64,000 bases of DNA from assembly GCA_035235625.1 (NCBI GenBank), contig CP141140.1:54865351-54929350 (forward strand). The letters are read 5' to 3'. The stretch comes from Saururus chinensis. Its lineage: Eukaryota; Streptophyta; Magnoliopsida; Piperales; Saururaceae. The first letter of the stretch is position 1. Every line of letters starts with the position of its first letter. The notes under the pieces were generated by a model. That model had not been told where the DNA came from. It saw only the letters and a program-made list of their open reading frames with translations, and ran no database searches. Of the stretch, positions 39,200 through 51,361 are shown piece by piece. A program made the position numbers and the translations under genes.

Positions 39200-40809
39200 T
39201 ACAACACTCACACACATATGCCTCTAATTTTTGCAACCATTTTTCAAGAGGAATATTTGCCTTTACTTAAAATTTGTAAAATGTTCACACTATGTAGTGG
39301 ATAAAATCATACTATGCATTCACAAAATATTTAAATATAAAATTAGGGACATGAAAAATAATTAAAATATCATAATAAATAATTATATAAATATCTAAAA
39401 TATTCATAAGGCCCACAACTAAGTACTTATTTGCTGCAAATGTAGAAGTTAATGAAAATATAAATGAAATGCTCTCATGCCTATCATTAAACCTATTGGA
39501 TCTACATAACTCTCATTCATAGAGAGTCGGAAGACCATAATCCTATTTTATGCTATAGTCTTTCATTCTTCATGGCTAAATGACTCACTTGAGGAGCCAA
39601 TAACGCATTAGGAATCTCAATCCTTTTGCGCCAAATGCATTAGTTTAGGGTAACCAAATCATCATATTACATGGTTTTAACACACATACATTGGGGTTTA
39701 CTAAAACCTACTTAGTACATGTTATTCAGCATTCCATACATCATAAAATCCTCAAAAATTATGCAATTATATGTAATTGCTATATAATTCACTACTTGCT
39801 GTAAATCACAATTGGAATCAAACCATGAGGCACCATAAGTAACCTCACCAACAAGTTGGCCGTATCACTGATGACTATTGGTAGATTCATAATCATGTTG
39901 AACCCTCACCGACAATGAGATGGCTAGTTAAGTCCACCTTACTAATAATTTAGTAAGATCACCTATGCCCATTAGTAGATCCACTGATATGTTGAACCCT
40001 TACCGATATTAGGTTAGATGGATAAGCCCACCTCACTAATGCCTCACCAACATAATGGCCTCACTGCTGATGATGACCAGCCAACATGTATGGTATTGCA
40101 TACATGTAAAAGTATTGTTCGTCCTCTTTTTTTCATCGATGCAGTCATTAAGGTAAAAATGACCTTACCGATGATCGAAAAATTAAGAACATAAACTCAT
40201 TTTTCATTCTAAACACTTTTCTTTGAATAAAATCTGATGGAAATCATCTCAAAATAGAACATTTAGCCACTTGAGATACAACATGAACATTACACTACTC
40301 ATATTTCAAATTTGCCATGAAATCTCCTTAAAAACAAGGTATACTTCAAACTAGACAAATCCACGAGGTCATGATTATCAAAAACTTGAAGAAAATTAGA
40401 AACTTAAGTATTTTTTTCTTAAAATTAAGTGTAGATTACAATCCGACTTATTTCGACATGAAATTTTCTTCTTAACACATGAGTCTTCCTCTCGATGTGC
40501 ATTCGAACTCTAGACTCATGACACTAGGACTCTTATGAGACTCATTTCTTTCTCCCAATTATGATTTTCACTCTATTTATACCAGAATAATTATGAAGTC
40601 TTGTAATCACTAAATTACCTCATTTTTCGATATAACTGATGCATATTGTTATTATTGGCAAACTATCAATGCATCGATGCATCTTGATAATGACAAACAT
40701 GATTTTGTCAATAACTCACTGATACATTAGTATCATCGACGACAAAAATAAATATTTATTTTTTAGAAAAATTAATGGAACTTTCTTTTTAAAAATACGA
40801 GGTGTTGCA
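39200..40809 (-). mobile_element. Solo LTR 8, minus orientation, nested in LTR 5
   Basis: It is bounded on the plus strand by TACAACACTCACAC at 39200 and ACGAGGTGTTGCA at 40809, with near-identical flanks AATAT (39195-39199) and AATAC (40810-40814). On the minus strand a TATAAATAGAG box lies near 40573-40583, about 230 bp after the LTR start. The interior has repeated words CTCACCRAC, CCACTGAT and CCGACAATGAG at 39830-40080. It is about 1.6 kb, with no internal domain. Confidence 0.65.
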
Positions 40810-41248
40810 AATACTCTCAATGAAGTTTTAACATAGTATTTTTCATTGAAATCAGCTAATTATGATATATATGCCCTTATTTGTTCTAATCATAGATTCA
40901 TTTTGTTGAATTTAAGTAATTTGGTGCTTAAAAAAGAGTAACACGGACTTATTCATTTCTTAGATGTAAGTTTTACTATTTAATAAAAAAAATTATGTTT
41001 TTAAATATAGCTATTAATACAGGAGAAGGAGTATAATATTTTGTAGAGGAGACGGTTAGCGTACACATAGACGGTTCATGATAGTATGATACCCGAGGAT
41101 GAAGCGAGCGACGAAGAACGAAGAGTGTGACTCGATTGGTAGGAATCCGAGGGCCTCCATCTCTTTACGCTGGGGAGTTCCCCTCTGGTGTTGTTAGGGA
41201 CAAAGAATCAAAAACTACTCCAAATTGGCACACGTTCTGCTGAGTTTA

Positions 41249-44200
41249 ATGGCTCAGGCTGTCTTGAAATCCTCTCTCCTGACCTGGTATAGGCTGGTCC
41301 CTGCCCCATCAGCAACACTTGCAAAAACCCAGCACCCAACACTCCGATTGAGGGCTTTATGTAGTGGCAATGGCGGCGCGGGCGGCAACAGTATTAGTAC
41401 TAGTAACAGAAACGGCGGAAGCAGAGAGTATCTGCTGCTATCTGATGAACAGTTAATGGGTCAATGCGAGATGGATACCTTCAAGGCGTCGGGTCCCGGC
41501 GGGCAGCACCGTAACAAGAGAGAGAGCGCCGTTCGCCTCAAGCACATACCTACTGGAATCTTAGCCCAGGTGCTTCTCTATCCTTTGTACATTTTTTTTT
41601 TCATTGCGGGCGTTGAATATGTGGTCACTATGCCTTGGTAGCATCTGGGTTCTGTTCAATTTGTTTTAGTATCTTCTTTGCCCCTTGAATATGCAGGCTG
41701 TGGAGGACCGGTCACAACACAAGAATCGTGCTTCAGCCTTGGCTCGTTTGCGCACTCTCTTAGCTCTCAAAGGTAACGTTTGGCTCTGGGTTGCTTGGTT
41801 CTTGTTTTGCTGAATAGGACAATAGTAGGCTTTCATTTCTAAGCCTGCCATGGGTGTCACTCACTCAGTTAAATCTGTTAAAACATTTTCATTACTAGGA
41901 TATCGACCCGTGTGCTCTATCATTAAATGGTTTAATTTTCATCTTATGACTGGGAAGATTATCATCTACTTCTTGCATTTAGATCATGCTGAACATGAAA
42001 AGGAAAATGTGGGCAGAGTTTTATTTTTTGTATGGATTCAGCTAACTTGTAAACATCAGTTATATTGTATAAGAGATTATGATATTCTTCTATTGAACTC
42101 ATTATCATCACTCTTGACGCCTTGGCTCGAAGGGTTTTGATATCAATCATTTTGTTTTTATAATATATTTAAAGGGTATTTTATTGATGGATGTGATGAT
42201 CTTGTCATTGAACTAGTCAGGAATAAAATAGACCTTGAGGGGTACACTCCTCCTCTGGAGCTCTTGCAGATTCTTCCAGCAAAATCCACGATTAGGGGAA
42301 GAGAAGTTGGTCCACAAATTGGACCTAATAATCCTAAGTTTGCCCAGGTACACTGCATATTTTATCAAGCATTGCCGACTGTCTTTTTGTGAATTGGAAA
42401 AAATTTTGTTGAATAATATCTGCCAAACATTCATATATAGGGAATGCAAGCTTTATTGGATCTCATTTTTTCAGTTGAAGGATCGGTATCAGAGACAGCA
42501 AAATTGCTGGGGTACGATTTCCTTATATCTGAAGGGTTTTCTTTTCTTACATAGCTGAGGAACAACTATTCCATTACTTCCCTTTTTCTCTTATATTGTA
42601 TTGTTCAGGTTGAGCACTGGGGCCCTATCACGGCTGATACTGTCTGATGATTCTCTCAGAATGGAAGTCAATGAATTGAGGGCATCTAAGGCAAATGCTA
42701 CTTAAGATATCACCTGTTGCTTTTTATCCCTCTTTATATATGTCATTAAATTGCTGTGAATGGTCCTTTTTTTCGATACTACATGAAGCTTGTAAATTTT
42801 GTTGCAGATATTTTTTTTCTAACAACATATAAAAATCACCATCTTTTGTCTTCAATCCCACTTAAGTCTTAACATACATGTTGTTAATGTTGCTGTATTC
42901 TTGGTACTACATGGATGCACATGAATTTTGAGTGAGATAAATTTTTTTGCTATCAAGAATGTAAACATTTCTAGATAGAGAAGTACAGCCTCTATCCCTG
43001 ATGGAATTCCTGAAAGAAATTTTGCTCAAATGGTCAATTTTTATTTTGTACGATTTTTTTTTTGAAAGGTAAAACTCATGCACCATCACACACTATTCGC
43101 CAATGGGATTCGACCTTGGGACCTCTCCTACAATAGGAAAAGATCCAACCAGCCCAACTTTTGCTGGATTGTCTATCTTGTAAGATTTAAAGCAGAATGA
43201 CTGAGTGAATTGAATAGTTAAGCTTTTAGACATTGGCTCGTGAACATATAAATTGCACCATGGAATTTAGTTCAACTCTTGGAATGCAGTTGATTTTCTA
43301 CATATCTTCTAGGCTTTTGAAAAGGTGAATGGTTAACGTAAATGCATTGATGAATGAAGTGGAGATCTCCTTTCATGGTTTGAGTCATAAAAAATGTACT
43401 GTCAGTAGTTACCTGAAGTTTTGTTGGAGAGAGTAAATTGTTTTGACCCAAATATGGACCATGGCTCCCCTCTCACTGCTGGAAACAACCCAGCCCATTT
43501 ACTTAGTCTTTTACTTACTTCATTTGCTATTTAGTGCTTGATTAGATTAACTGCTGTGTTTGTTATGTGGCTTAGTTATTTAGGTGATTAGATGGATGGT
43601 GATTATTAAACTGTAGTTAAGTTAGATATGAGCCTATTACAAGGCCTTACTTGTTTTAAGAGGAAATAGCCCTCTCATTTGCGTTAATGTAGAAATGATT
43701 AAAACATAATCTCCCCTCTACTCTCTCTCTAAGTTTTCTCATCCTCTCTTGTTTCCCTTCCTCTTCTTCTTCCTCTTTATTTTCTCTCTTTCTTCCCAAA
43801 TTTTTCATTTTTCTTCCATCAAGTATTCCTAAACTCTTATTTCCATCCTAATCTCGCTTATTTTCCTTTCCGCTATGCTTCAATATTGGTCCATACTCCA
43901 TACCATAAATGCAAATGTTAATAGCTATTTTCTTAGTATAAGGAGGGATGCATTTAGGATTTCTTCTCAGAGGATGCAAGTGTGAAAGACCCCATCCAAT
44001 TAATGGGAGCATTTGCAAAAATATCTAATGATTGGAAGAAACCCTTAAAAACTATGATAAAACAAAATTTACAAACCATTTTGCAAAATGGACGGTGAAG
44101 TTGCTTATTTTTAATTCGAAAATGGCAATTTTAGCAAATATGGTTTTAAGAGGGAACAACTTTACCAAAATTTGGATCATGGGGGAAGTTCTTCAGTAAT

Positions 44201-44900
44201 TGAACCTCCAAAATATTTGTTTCATTAAAAAAACTATCATGTATCCTACCCTAAGCACTGAAGCACAAACTTCTTTGTTGAACTTACTTGAGCCACCATG
44301 CTTAAGCTAGACATTAATGATCCTTAGGGAAAAATCTTGAAAATTGTCATTTTCCAATGACAAGTTTGTGATAGAATATGAGCACATTATATTTTCATAT
44401 TGTTTTGATTGTGAACCATTCAGAAAGAATGATTTTGTTCGGTTCTTCTTCATATGAAACAGATCTCCTTGTTTCTTGAAAATCTGAAATATGAAGGGCT
44501 TAGGCACATCCCTTACTGTAGGAAAACCTGCATTTAATGCCTATCAAATGGAGAGGTTACATATTCTATCACAAAAGCAACCTCTTTGACAAGAAGTGCT
44601 TACATACCCTGTGGGGGTACAAAATTAGGATTAGTTCTGCCCTCTTATAAATTGCAACTCCTGTGCTCCAAATTTTGTCAAAGAAGCTTGCTAGTTCCCA
44701 TGGGCCATGGTACACATGCAAATTTGAATTGAAAATGTCTGTAGATTCATTTCCCTTACTAATGAAAATTCTGTACGTAATATTAGTATGTATTCTGATA
44801 AACTTATATATTACAGTAAGTCATATCTGCAACTATATGTAATAAAGTTAACACTAAAATTCTTTTGCATGTTGTGCAGGGAATGAAACTTCTAAAATGA
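41249..44900 (+). CDS. Organellar class I release-factor-like protein (GGQ domain)
   Basis: The exons are 41249-41569, 41697-41772, 42217-42347, 42441-42511, 42609-42690 and 44880-44900; all junctions are phase-consistent and the product is 233 aa. The N-terminus (about 58 residues, Ser/Ala/Arg-rich) looks like a transit peptide. [20 protein letters not shown] carries the catalytic GGQ at 84-86, followed by [19 protein letters not shown], the hallmark of RF-1-domain peptidyl-tRNA hydrolases of the ICT1/ArfB/PrfH type without a codon-recognition domain. A helix-turn-helix-like segment ([18 protein letters not shown]) follows at about 193-210. The role is probably release of stalled organellar ribosomes, inferred from family. 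The last intron (42691-44879) uses GC-AG. Reading on without splicing ends at 42705 with ANAT instead of GMKLLK. Confidence 0.85.
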
Positions 44901-46104
44901 AGGATGCTCATCTCCTATTATGCTACACCATGTAGTATGACGATGCTCAATGTGTGGCTTTTGTTTATCATGGCTTGTGGCAAAAAAGTTCTTATTTTGC
45001 TTGTACCTTGAAGCCTGGTCCACTTAACAAAAGACTAGATTTATCAGATTCTCTGCTTGAGAAAAGATCATGTATTGGTTTAATTTCAGCTTTTTGACAA
45101 ATTGAGGATCATTTTCTCCAGCAAGAAATCCTTATATTCGGAAGAATCTGAAAATGACAACCTTTTAGCTTGTAACAGGCATGAGTTTGAGCTCCAGCCT
45201 GTTGTTGTTTGGCGATACAAAAGTTTCGGTATGCAGGTTAAGGTTACCAAGCTCCAAAAGTGCTTCTTGATAGCTTTGGAGGTTATCTCCTATGAGCTGC
45301 CTCTGTGGCAGGTGAGATAGAAGGCAAGCAATTAAGCTGGATATGAATTCATCTGTGTATCATGGCGATATTGTCCCACATTATGGAGGTTATTTAGATT
45401 TGTGTTGGCAGCTTGTATTGGATTATTATTGAATAAATATAATGAAATATCTTTTTGTGGAAGTTCATGTCATTTGCTTAATCTAGACTTCTTGGCAGCA
45501 TACAGGAACTTATTGAATGTTGTCAGTGTGTTGAGGAATGGTCTATCTTCCTCGGCTTATGATAGTCCCTAGTCTAAACTATTGAAACACATGTCAAAGC
45601 CATTATTAGCTATCTGGATATTTAACAATGTGGGACTTCTTAATAATGTAGGGAATGAATTGGGTGGATTCATCAATAGGAGAAAATAAGGCCCTAAAGA
45701 ACTATACATAATTGAATGGACAAAAGTTCATAGTAACAGCAAGGTGTCCCATGTAGGTTCTTAGCTTATTCCTGCCGTAATCATGCCTTGATTATCAACC
45801 AGACAATAGTCTTGTCAGTGCACGACTTCACGTCAACTTTATGGCATAACTTGTCATTTTGCTCGGCATAAAATGCGACCCTTGTCTTCCTCGTTCTCTG
45901 ACCACACTGTTGGGAATGACGAATATCGAAAGCAATGGTTATTTTGGGTTCCCAAATCCCCTAAGAGTCTTCAAGGCATCAAAATTTTCTCTTATACAAG
46001 CGGACAAATAAACAGAAGTTCTACAATTCTCTAGCTATGCTGAATGAAGATATGAACAAAATGTTTTATTTTACACACAAAGCGTTTTCATTGTCTGCTC
46101 CGTC
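44901..46104. other. 3' UTR and intergenic region
   Basis: The first several hundred bases are the likely 3' UTR of the release-factor-like gene. A 72-codon open frame at 45102-45320 has protein-like composition but no family signal and no splice link that I could support. The end of the region holds the 3' UTR of the convergent ANTH gene. Confidence 0.5.
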
Positions 46105-47409
46105 TCATTCCTCTATCCTAAGAAAATTTTTGTATTTTGTCTCAAACGAAGTTGAGAATGGGTTGTAGTAATTCTGTTGTCTCCCATTTTCCATCCTCAA
46201 GTCTCTTGATGATTCAGATAACCCGCTATCATGTGGCAGGCCATCAGGATCATGACCAGAAGGTTCATCGAGCCTTTCAACACTGGAATATATGGACTTC
46301 ACAAAGTCGTCTTCGTCCTTGAATTCCACCCAAACGGTGCTTATTCTGGTCTTCAATTTTGATGAAAACACAGAATCCACTTCTTCAATCAGCACAGCTT
46401 CTTCCTTGCCTCTCAGTCCCGTAGCTGCTTTAGTCTCTGCCAGGTTTGTAGTATTAGTGACTGTAAGAGGTCTATCTACTAGAAATGAAAAAGATTCATG
46501 ACCAAGATCAGGAGAAGAGCAGCTTAAGAAGTCCTCCAAACTATTCACAGAAACTGAACTAATGATCTGAACAGATGGGTACTCCATGTTTCTGTTGCCA
46601 ATCAGTCTCTTGCATCTGTCAAAGAAATCAAAAACCCGGTAGCTCTGGCTGGAAGCTCTCTTGAAGATGTCCAGAGCTTCTGCTCTTGCTTTTTTCTTAA
46701 ATTCGGACACTGAATCAACGAGCGTCGCCACACCTTCACAGAAGCTATTGTAGACTTGGATGCTCTCTCTCAGGATGTTGGCAAGAGCAGCCTGAGTCAA
46801 TCGGTCTGAGCTAGAGATCACGTCAATTGGAAAGCAGTCCATGGCTCGATCCAGGAATGTCTGGCATCGGGGCAGTCTGCAGAAGACCATCTCCATGGAC
46901 TTGTCCTCGAAGAAGCTCCGCTGCATGACTGGCTCTAGTTTCCCACCTTGGTTGATTACCCAGTCCATCCTCACCTCAAGGAAAGCAGTGTAGTTGCAGA
47001 GGAAAGAAGCCAAGTGCTCACTGTGACCGTCACGCATGAACCAATGCAGGTTGTTCATCCTGAGATGGCCGGACCGGCTGGCGCAGTGCATCTCCTGCTC
47101 AAAGTTGCGGTCTCCGCCTCGCATGAGGCGGTGGATGAGGAGGAGAGTCTTGAGGGCGACGATGGGGTCGCCAGTCTTCTCGAGCCGCCGGGAGATCCGC
47201 TCTGCGAGGAAGGTGGTGGAGCCCCGGGAGTTGGAGACCAGGTAGAGGATCTCATGCACGTACTTCTCGTCCGTGGGGGTGTCGTCGTGGGCAGTGGCCC
47301 GGACTACGGCAATCTCGATGTCAGGGAAGAGGCAGTGGCCGGAGATAATGGCCTTGCCAATGGCGGCCTGGTCCTTAAAGGAGCCAAGGGCTAGCCTGAG
47401 CATGGTCAT
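46105..47409 (-). CDS. ANTH-domain clathrin assembly protein (AP180/CALM-type, plant)
   Basis: This is a 434-residue intronless protein of the PICALM/AP180 family. Such proteins bind PI(4,5)P2 at the plasma membrane and recruit clathrin during endocytosis. The ANTH domain runs from about residue 5 to 290: SFKDQAAIGKAII, then DEKYVHEILYLVSNSRGS, AERISRRLEKTGDPIVALKT and LLLIHRLMRGGDRNFEQE. A hydrophilic tail follows, with an NPF motif at 416-418 (YYNPFSTSFE), the canonical EH-domain binding motif. The length and single-exon form fit the shorter plant CALM-like subgroup. An alternative Met lies at residue 3, so the start could be two codons later. It converges with the release-factor-like gene. 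The antisense open frames here (for example 46948-47394) are shadows. Confidence 0.94.
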   Translation of the reverse strand: MTMLRLALGSFKDQAAIGKAIISGHCLFPDIEIAVVRATAHDDTPTDEKYVHEILYLVSNSRGSTTFLAERISRRLEKTGDPIVALKTLLLIHRLMRGGDRNFEQEMHCASRSGHLRMNNLHWFMRDGHSEHLASFLCNYTAFLEVRMDWVINQGGKLEPVMQRSFFEDKSMEMVFCRLPRCQTFLDRAMDCFPIDVISSSDRLTQAALANILRESIQVYNSFCEGVATLVDSVSEFKKKARAEALDIFKRASSQSYRVFDFFDRCKRLIGNRNMEYPSVQIISSVSVNSLEDFLSCSSPDLGHESFSFLVDRPLTVTNTTNLAETKAATGLRGKEEAVLIEEVDSVFSSKLKTRISTVWVEFKDEDDFVKSIYSSVERLDEPSGHDPDGLPHDSGLSESSRDLRMENGRQQNYYNPFSTSFETKYKNFLRIEE

Positions 47410-48061
47410 TCTAAGGGATAGGGAACAAGGAACTAGTGAGAGTGGGGGAGGAGGTGATATGCTGATTACTTATAGGCTGTGTACAATACCATTTGCTTTA
47501 AGACCTGTGTTTGGAGCTTTGAAATGTCAAATCCAATCCAAAAGAGCAAAACTGCCTTCAATCTTGCTTTGCCAATTCACAAGATTCAATGACAAATGTG
47601 TCCCTCCTGTTTCATTGCCCTCATCAAGTGCTTGGTTGGATTTTTGCTCTTATAACAAACAAAAGAATTAGAATTTTTTATGTTATAGTTTAATGCTAAG
47701 ACAAAAGAGGGTACTTTCAAAAACTTTTATGTTTTGGAGCTTCTGAGCAGGTTGGTCTAATTAAACAGATTACAAAAGTGAGCTTCTCATAAATTCAGGG
47801 ATGCCATTATGGCCTTGGATTCTCTTCCAAGCAAGCATAGTGAGTGATATCTATTTAATTAATTCCCCCTCATCATAATCCCTTGTTTTGATCAGGCAAT
47901 TGATTGCCCAGAAATTGAGAGAATGGAACAAATCAAGGACTTCTCTTTTGTCCCTAAAGGAACAATGCACACATATTATAATAATCTTCACCAAGGGTCA
48001 ACCCAGTGATTGTGCTCATGGGTGAAGAATCTCATCCTTCAAGAATAAGGTTCCTATGCAG
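47410..48061. other. Promoter side of the ANTH gene and spacer
   Basis: This contains the upstream region of the ANTH gene. The plus-strand open frame that starts inside the ANTH gene and ends at 47671 is antisense or 5' UTR shadow. Nothing else is recognised. Confidence 0.5.
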
Positions 48062-48313
48062 CTAAAGCTGCTCCCATTGGCAGTCCTGTGTTCCATCAAT
48101 ATTCTTTGACTCAGTGGTTTTTATCTTATTAGATATTCTCCTATCCACATCATCATATCTGAGGAAGGATGGTGAAAAGGCGTTTGCAAAAGTCCCCAGC
48201 CCACTTGAGTGGCTTCCTGAAAAATACACTACTGTATTGTTATTCTCCACCACAACTTCCAAATGTATTGTCTCAGAAGCAAGTACTATTTGTAGCATCT
48301 GATGCCTTGACAT
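48062..48313 (-). CDS. Unidentified small ORF or terminal exon, 83 codons
   Basis: This frame reads as good protein sequence: IVLASETIHLEVVVENN, TVVYFSGSHSSGLGTFAN and PSFLRYDDVDRRISNK, ending CQWEQL and a stop. The first in-frame ATG is at 48311-48313. An acceptor-like CATCAG at 48299-48304 would make residues from MLQIVLASE onward a final exon. I do not recognise the family. No upstream exon could be found, and a copia LTR begins at 48843, so the gene may have been cut off from its 5' part. It is either a real small gene, a last exon, or a fragment. Confidence 0.4.
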   Translation of the reverse strand: MSRHQMLQIVLASETIHLEVVVENNNTVVYFSGSHSSGLGTFANAFSPSFLRYDDVDRRISNKIKTTESKNIDGTQDCQWEQL

Positions 48314-48842
48314 AGCCAAGAATTCCAATCCGCAGTACAAAAACTATATATGTCAACGCATTATGGAAGATCATCTTCTAAAGGACAACTTTAAATTTTC
48401 ATATTTACCAAGTTAAGCTGTCAAGTTACCCTTGAACAATTGGCTTTGGGAGTGGAAGATTATGCTTTAAGCGACCAAATTCACTATTGCAGAGCAGTGA
48501 TTAGTTTCTGAACATTGATTAGCACTGAATCAACTACTAAAACGAGTTTTTTTCCTAACTTGAATTGCTTTTTTGTGTCTCAAAAGCTGGGGTTAGTTTG
48601 ATAATCAATTTATCATCCAATATTGGGGATACTACTCAAATCAGGTGCGATCCGACTATCATAATCAGCAAGAAGCTTGTATGTACACTGATCACCTTTA
48701 TTGATGTCTATCCATAGTGGTACGCACCACTAATGCATGAATATGCTCTCAGAAGGTCTTAAAGAACCTGTTGATTCTTGTTTAAGCCAGAAGAAGATGT
48801 CAAATGTCATGGTAATTTTGAATGAAAGAGTGTGAGAAAGAG

Positions 48843-50035
48843 TGTTGGAGATTTTTGGATGAAAATAATATTTTTTGTTTATAAGATAAAAACTATGTTT
48901 TTATTCATCAGCGATCAATCACTAATGATCACTTGATTGATTGGTTTTAAATATTATCACAAGGTACTTCGTAACACAAAATGATTGAATGCCAATTGGC
49001 AAGATCGATCAATGCTAGTCTCGTAGGATTCTAGTACAGTGAATGATTGTTCGCACTCTAAAATGATTGAGCACTCAATACATGAGATCATATCAAGTAA
49101 CTTGAAATATCAATTATCATGTGGAAAGATCAATTTAATGCTTATAAGGAGTCCACTAACCTAATGATTGATCATAGGTTTAAACGAACGAACACATAAA
49201 GATCAGACAAACTCTAGTAACATAATCGATGGACCGCTTTGTCAAAGGATATTCGATTGAACATTTGCGTTCAAATAGTATAGGGAACGATCGATTACCT
49301 TGTGGAACGATTCATCAATCTATCGCTCAATTTCATAAAATAGGCCGTTTCGAATGAAATTAAATTCTTATTATAAGTCTGATACCTAAACAGACTTATT
49401 TGTCTATATAAGTGATGTTGTGGACGTGGAAAAAGAAGAAGGAAGTCATTGTTAAGGTAGAGAGAGATTGGTGTTTTACTCTATTGAGCTTTGAGTGGTT
49501 AGAGCTTTCTATTGGCTATATGATTTGAATAAAATATTGTTTAACCAAAAAGGGATCCTACAACTATTCAAAAAATGGTTGTTGAAGATTTATGCACAAA
49601 CATACAACAGTTGTTGAGGAGGCTTATTCATAAAGGAACCTTGAAGAGCTTCATCACCACAATTAGTAAGAGTTTTAATTGATAGACTACTACTCAAGAA
49701 GATGAAGATCAAACATGAAGGGAAAACATCCAGGAGTTGTCTTGGTGGATAACAAACTACCGGAAAAGGGACTTCTAGTTAGTTGAGAGGTTGGTTATTT
49801 GACTTGTAAGACCTTTACTTTATAGTGCATTGATCTAGCTAAAGGGATAGGTTGACTATGGGTTTCCCGATTTGGGTTTCTATGTAAAATCACTAGTGTA
49901 TTTATCTATTTTGCATGCTTGATAGCTTTGTACTACTATTATTTTTTTTCGCTATGCATTCCTGCACAACGAGGCCACATCTTATAGTCTTTTACCTTTA
50001 CATAGATTTAGGCTAAAGGCATTGTAGTGATCCTC
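48843..50035 (+). mobile_element. Copia-type LTR and leader, second copy (fossil)
   Basis: It starts TGTTGGAGATTTTTGG and is colinear with the split copy at 23745-34000 through TTGGCTATATGATTTGAA, AAAAAGGGATCCTA and AGGCCACATCTTATAG. It carries repeated GATCAATC/GATTGATC words. No gag-like segment follows, so it is a partial element. It is old and broken; the right end is approximate. Confidence 0.65.
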
Positions 50036-50681
50036 TAAGCTCAAAAACTCCCAAAACATGTTATATAAGGGGGAAGTTGTGCATTGATCAATGCCCCCAT
50101 ATGTACCATGTTTGGAGCCCATATGGGCTAATTAGGGGGTACCAGTCACATAGACTAGTCAGGCTAAATGAGCCCTATTTTGTGCATACTTTTGTCCTTT
50201 GTTCCCCTTTTGCATATTCCAAATAATGACCAAGAGAAAGTTCCACAATTTAGTTAGTCATTTATCTAAATGAAACTTCAAATCATTCATAAAGAATAAA
50301 AAGGTGGCTCAAAAAATGGATTATGTTCAAAATTTAGCCCCCAGTAGTTTGGTAAACCATGATTTGTTTTTTCTTCTTTTGTTACAATGTACAGTAGGCA
50401 TGGTAAAGAGAATCACTATTGTAACCAGCCCCAAAGATCTTAAGCAGGTGGGGTAGGCCTAAAGGTCGATATGAGTGTTTCAAAGGAGTGATACAAAACT
50501 ACAGTTGCTCACCACAACTTTATCATATAGGAAAATTGCTCAAAAGCTAAACTGTATGCGCCCAATACCCATACCAGTCAAAGGTAGCTGCAAAACATCA
50601 TGCCCCATCCATAATTTTTAAAGGTATTTTTGTAAATAAAATATATTAAAATTAAAATAGATTTTAAACTTATATTGGGTA
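50036..50681. other. AT-rich spacer between LTR relics
   Basis: No open frame, terminal repeat or known motif is recognised in this stretch. Confidence 0.5.
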
Positions 50682-51361
50682 TGTATAACACACCATTCTC
50701 TGATAATGTTTAATATGAGGGGCTAAGTAAAATATTCAAAATTTGAAGGGAGATTAGATGGAATGGAGTGGTGAAACTCCATTGTGTTGATTAAGGCTTG
50801 AAGAAATGAGCATAATGAGCCAAAGAATGTGAAAAATATAGGTCACGAGTGAAAGCTACAACCTTGAGATCTATGTCATATTGGTTGGATCCACTTAAAA
50901 AGTTTAAGATAACCTACCTGTGAGTCTTATTTGATAGGGCTCATCCATATGAGCAAAACTATACCAAGAACACGAGAATTCAAGTTTGGGAAAGAGTTCT
51001 AGCTGTTTGAAGTTTAGAAAACAAATTTGAAGTAAAAGAATGATAAAAAAATGGGAAGATTATGTTATCAAGACCGCGAGGCAACATGCGGTGTGACATC
51101 GCAACCATGACATGATGCCATGATAAGCACTGAGTGTTGAGTGCACCATGCCAACTATAAAAGGGGGGTAGGGGTGTTTGGGACTATTTTGTACAATTTA
51201 ATTCATGTTCTTTTACCCTTTACCTATCACATAAATCCTTTTTCATCGTTGTGAGGCCATTTTAAACCTGTTTGAGCCTGCTTAAAAAATGATCCTAGCT
51301 AATTCAAGGGTTCTCTATGCATTAAAAGAGTCTTTTTTTATGATTTGATTACTCTAGGGAG

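Larger units (their letters stand above)
37448..41000 (+). mobile_element. Gypsy-type LTR 5 (fossil), host of LTR 8
   Basis: It starts TGTAACACACTATT at 37448, inside copia-like DNA (37340-37447) that matches 61850-61960. TATATAG lies at 37947-37953, followed by CCTAGCTAATTCAAGGGTGT near 38025, then two minisatellites. Near 39049 it carries AGGCAGAACTATATTCGGAT, matching the distal part of LTR 1 and LTR 2. LTR 8 interrupts it at 39200. I could not place the right end; 41000 is approximate, just before the release-factor-like gene. Confidence 0.55.

Noticed and set aside
42609-42705. Release-factor-like gene ending at 42705 as the main form
   Set aside because: It is possible as read-through, but the GC-AG spliced form ends in GMKLLK, which fits the family better from memory.
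46948-47394. A 148-codon plus-strand frame
   Set aside because: It is antisense to the ANTH gene and reflects its GC-rich third positions.
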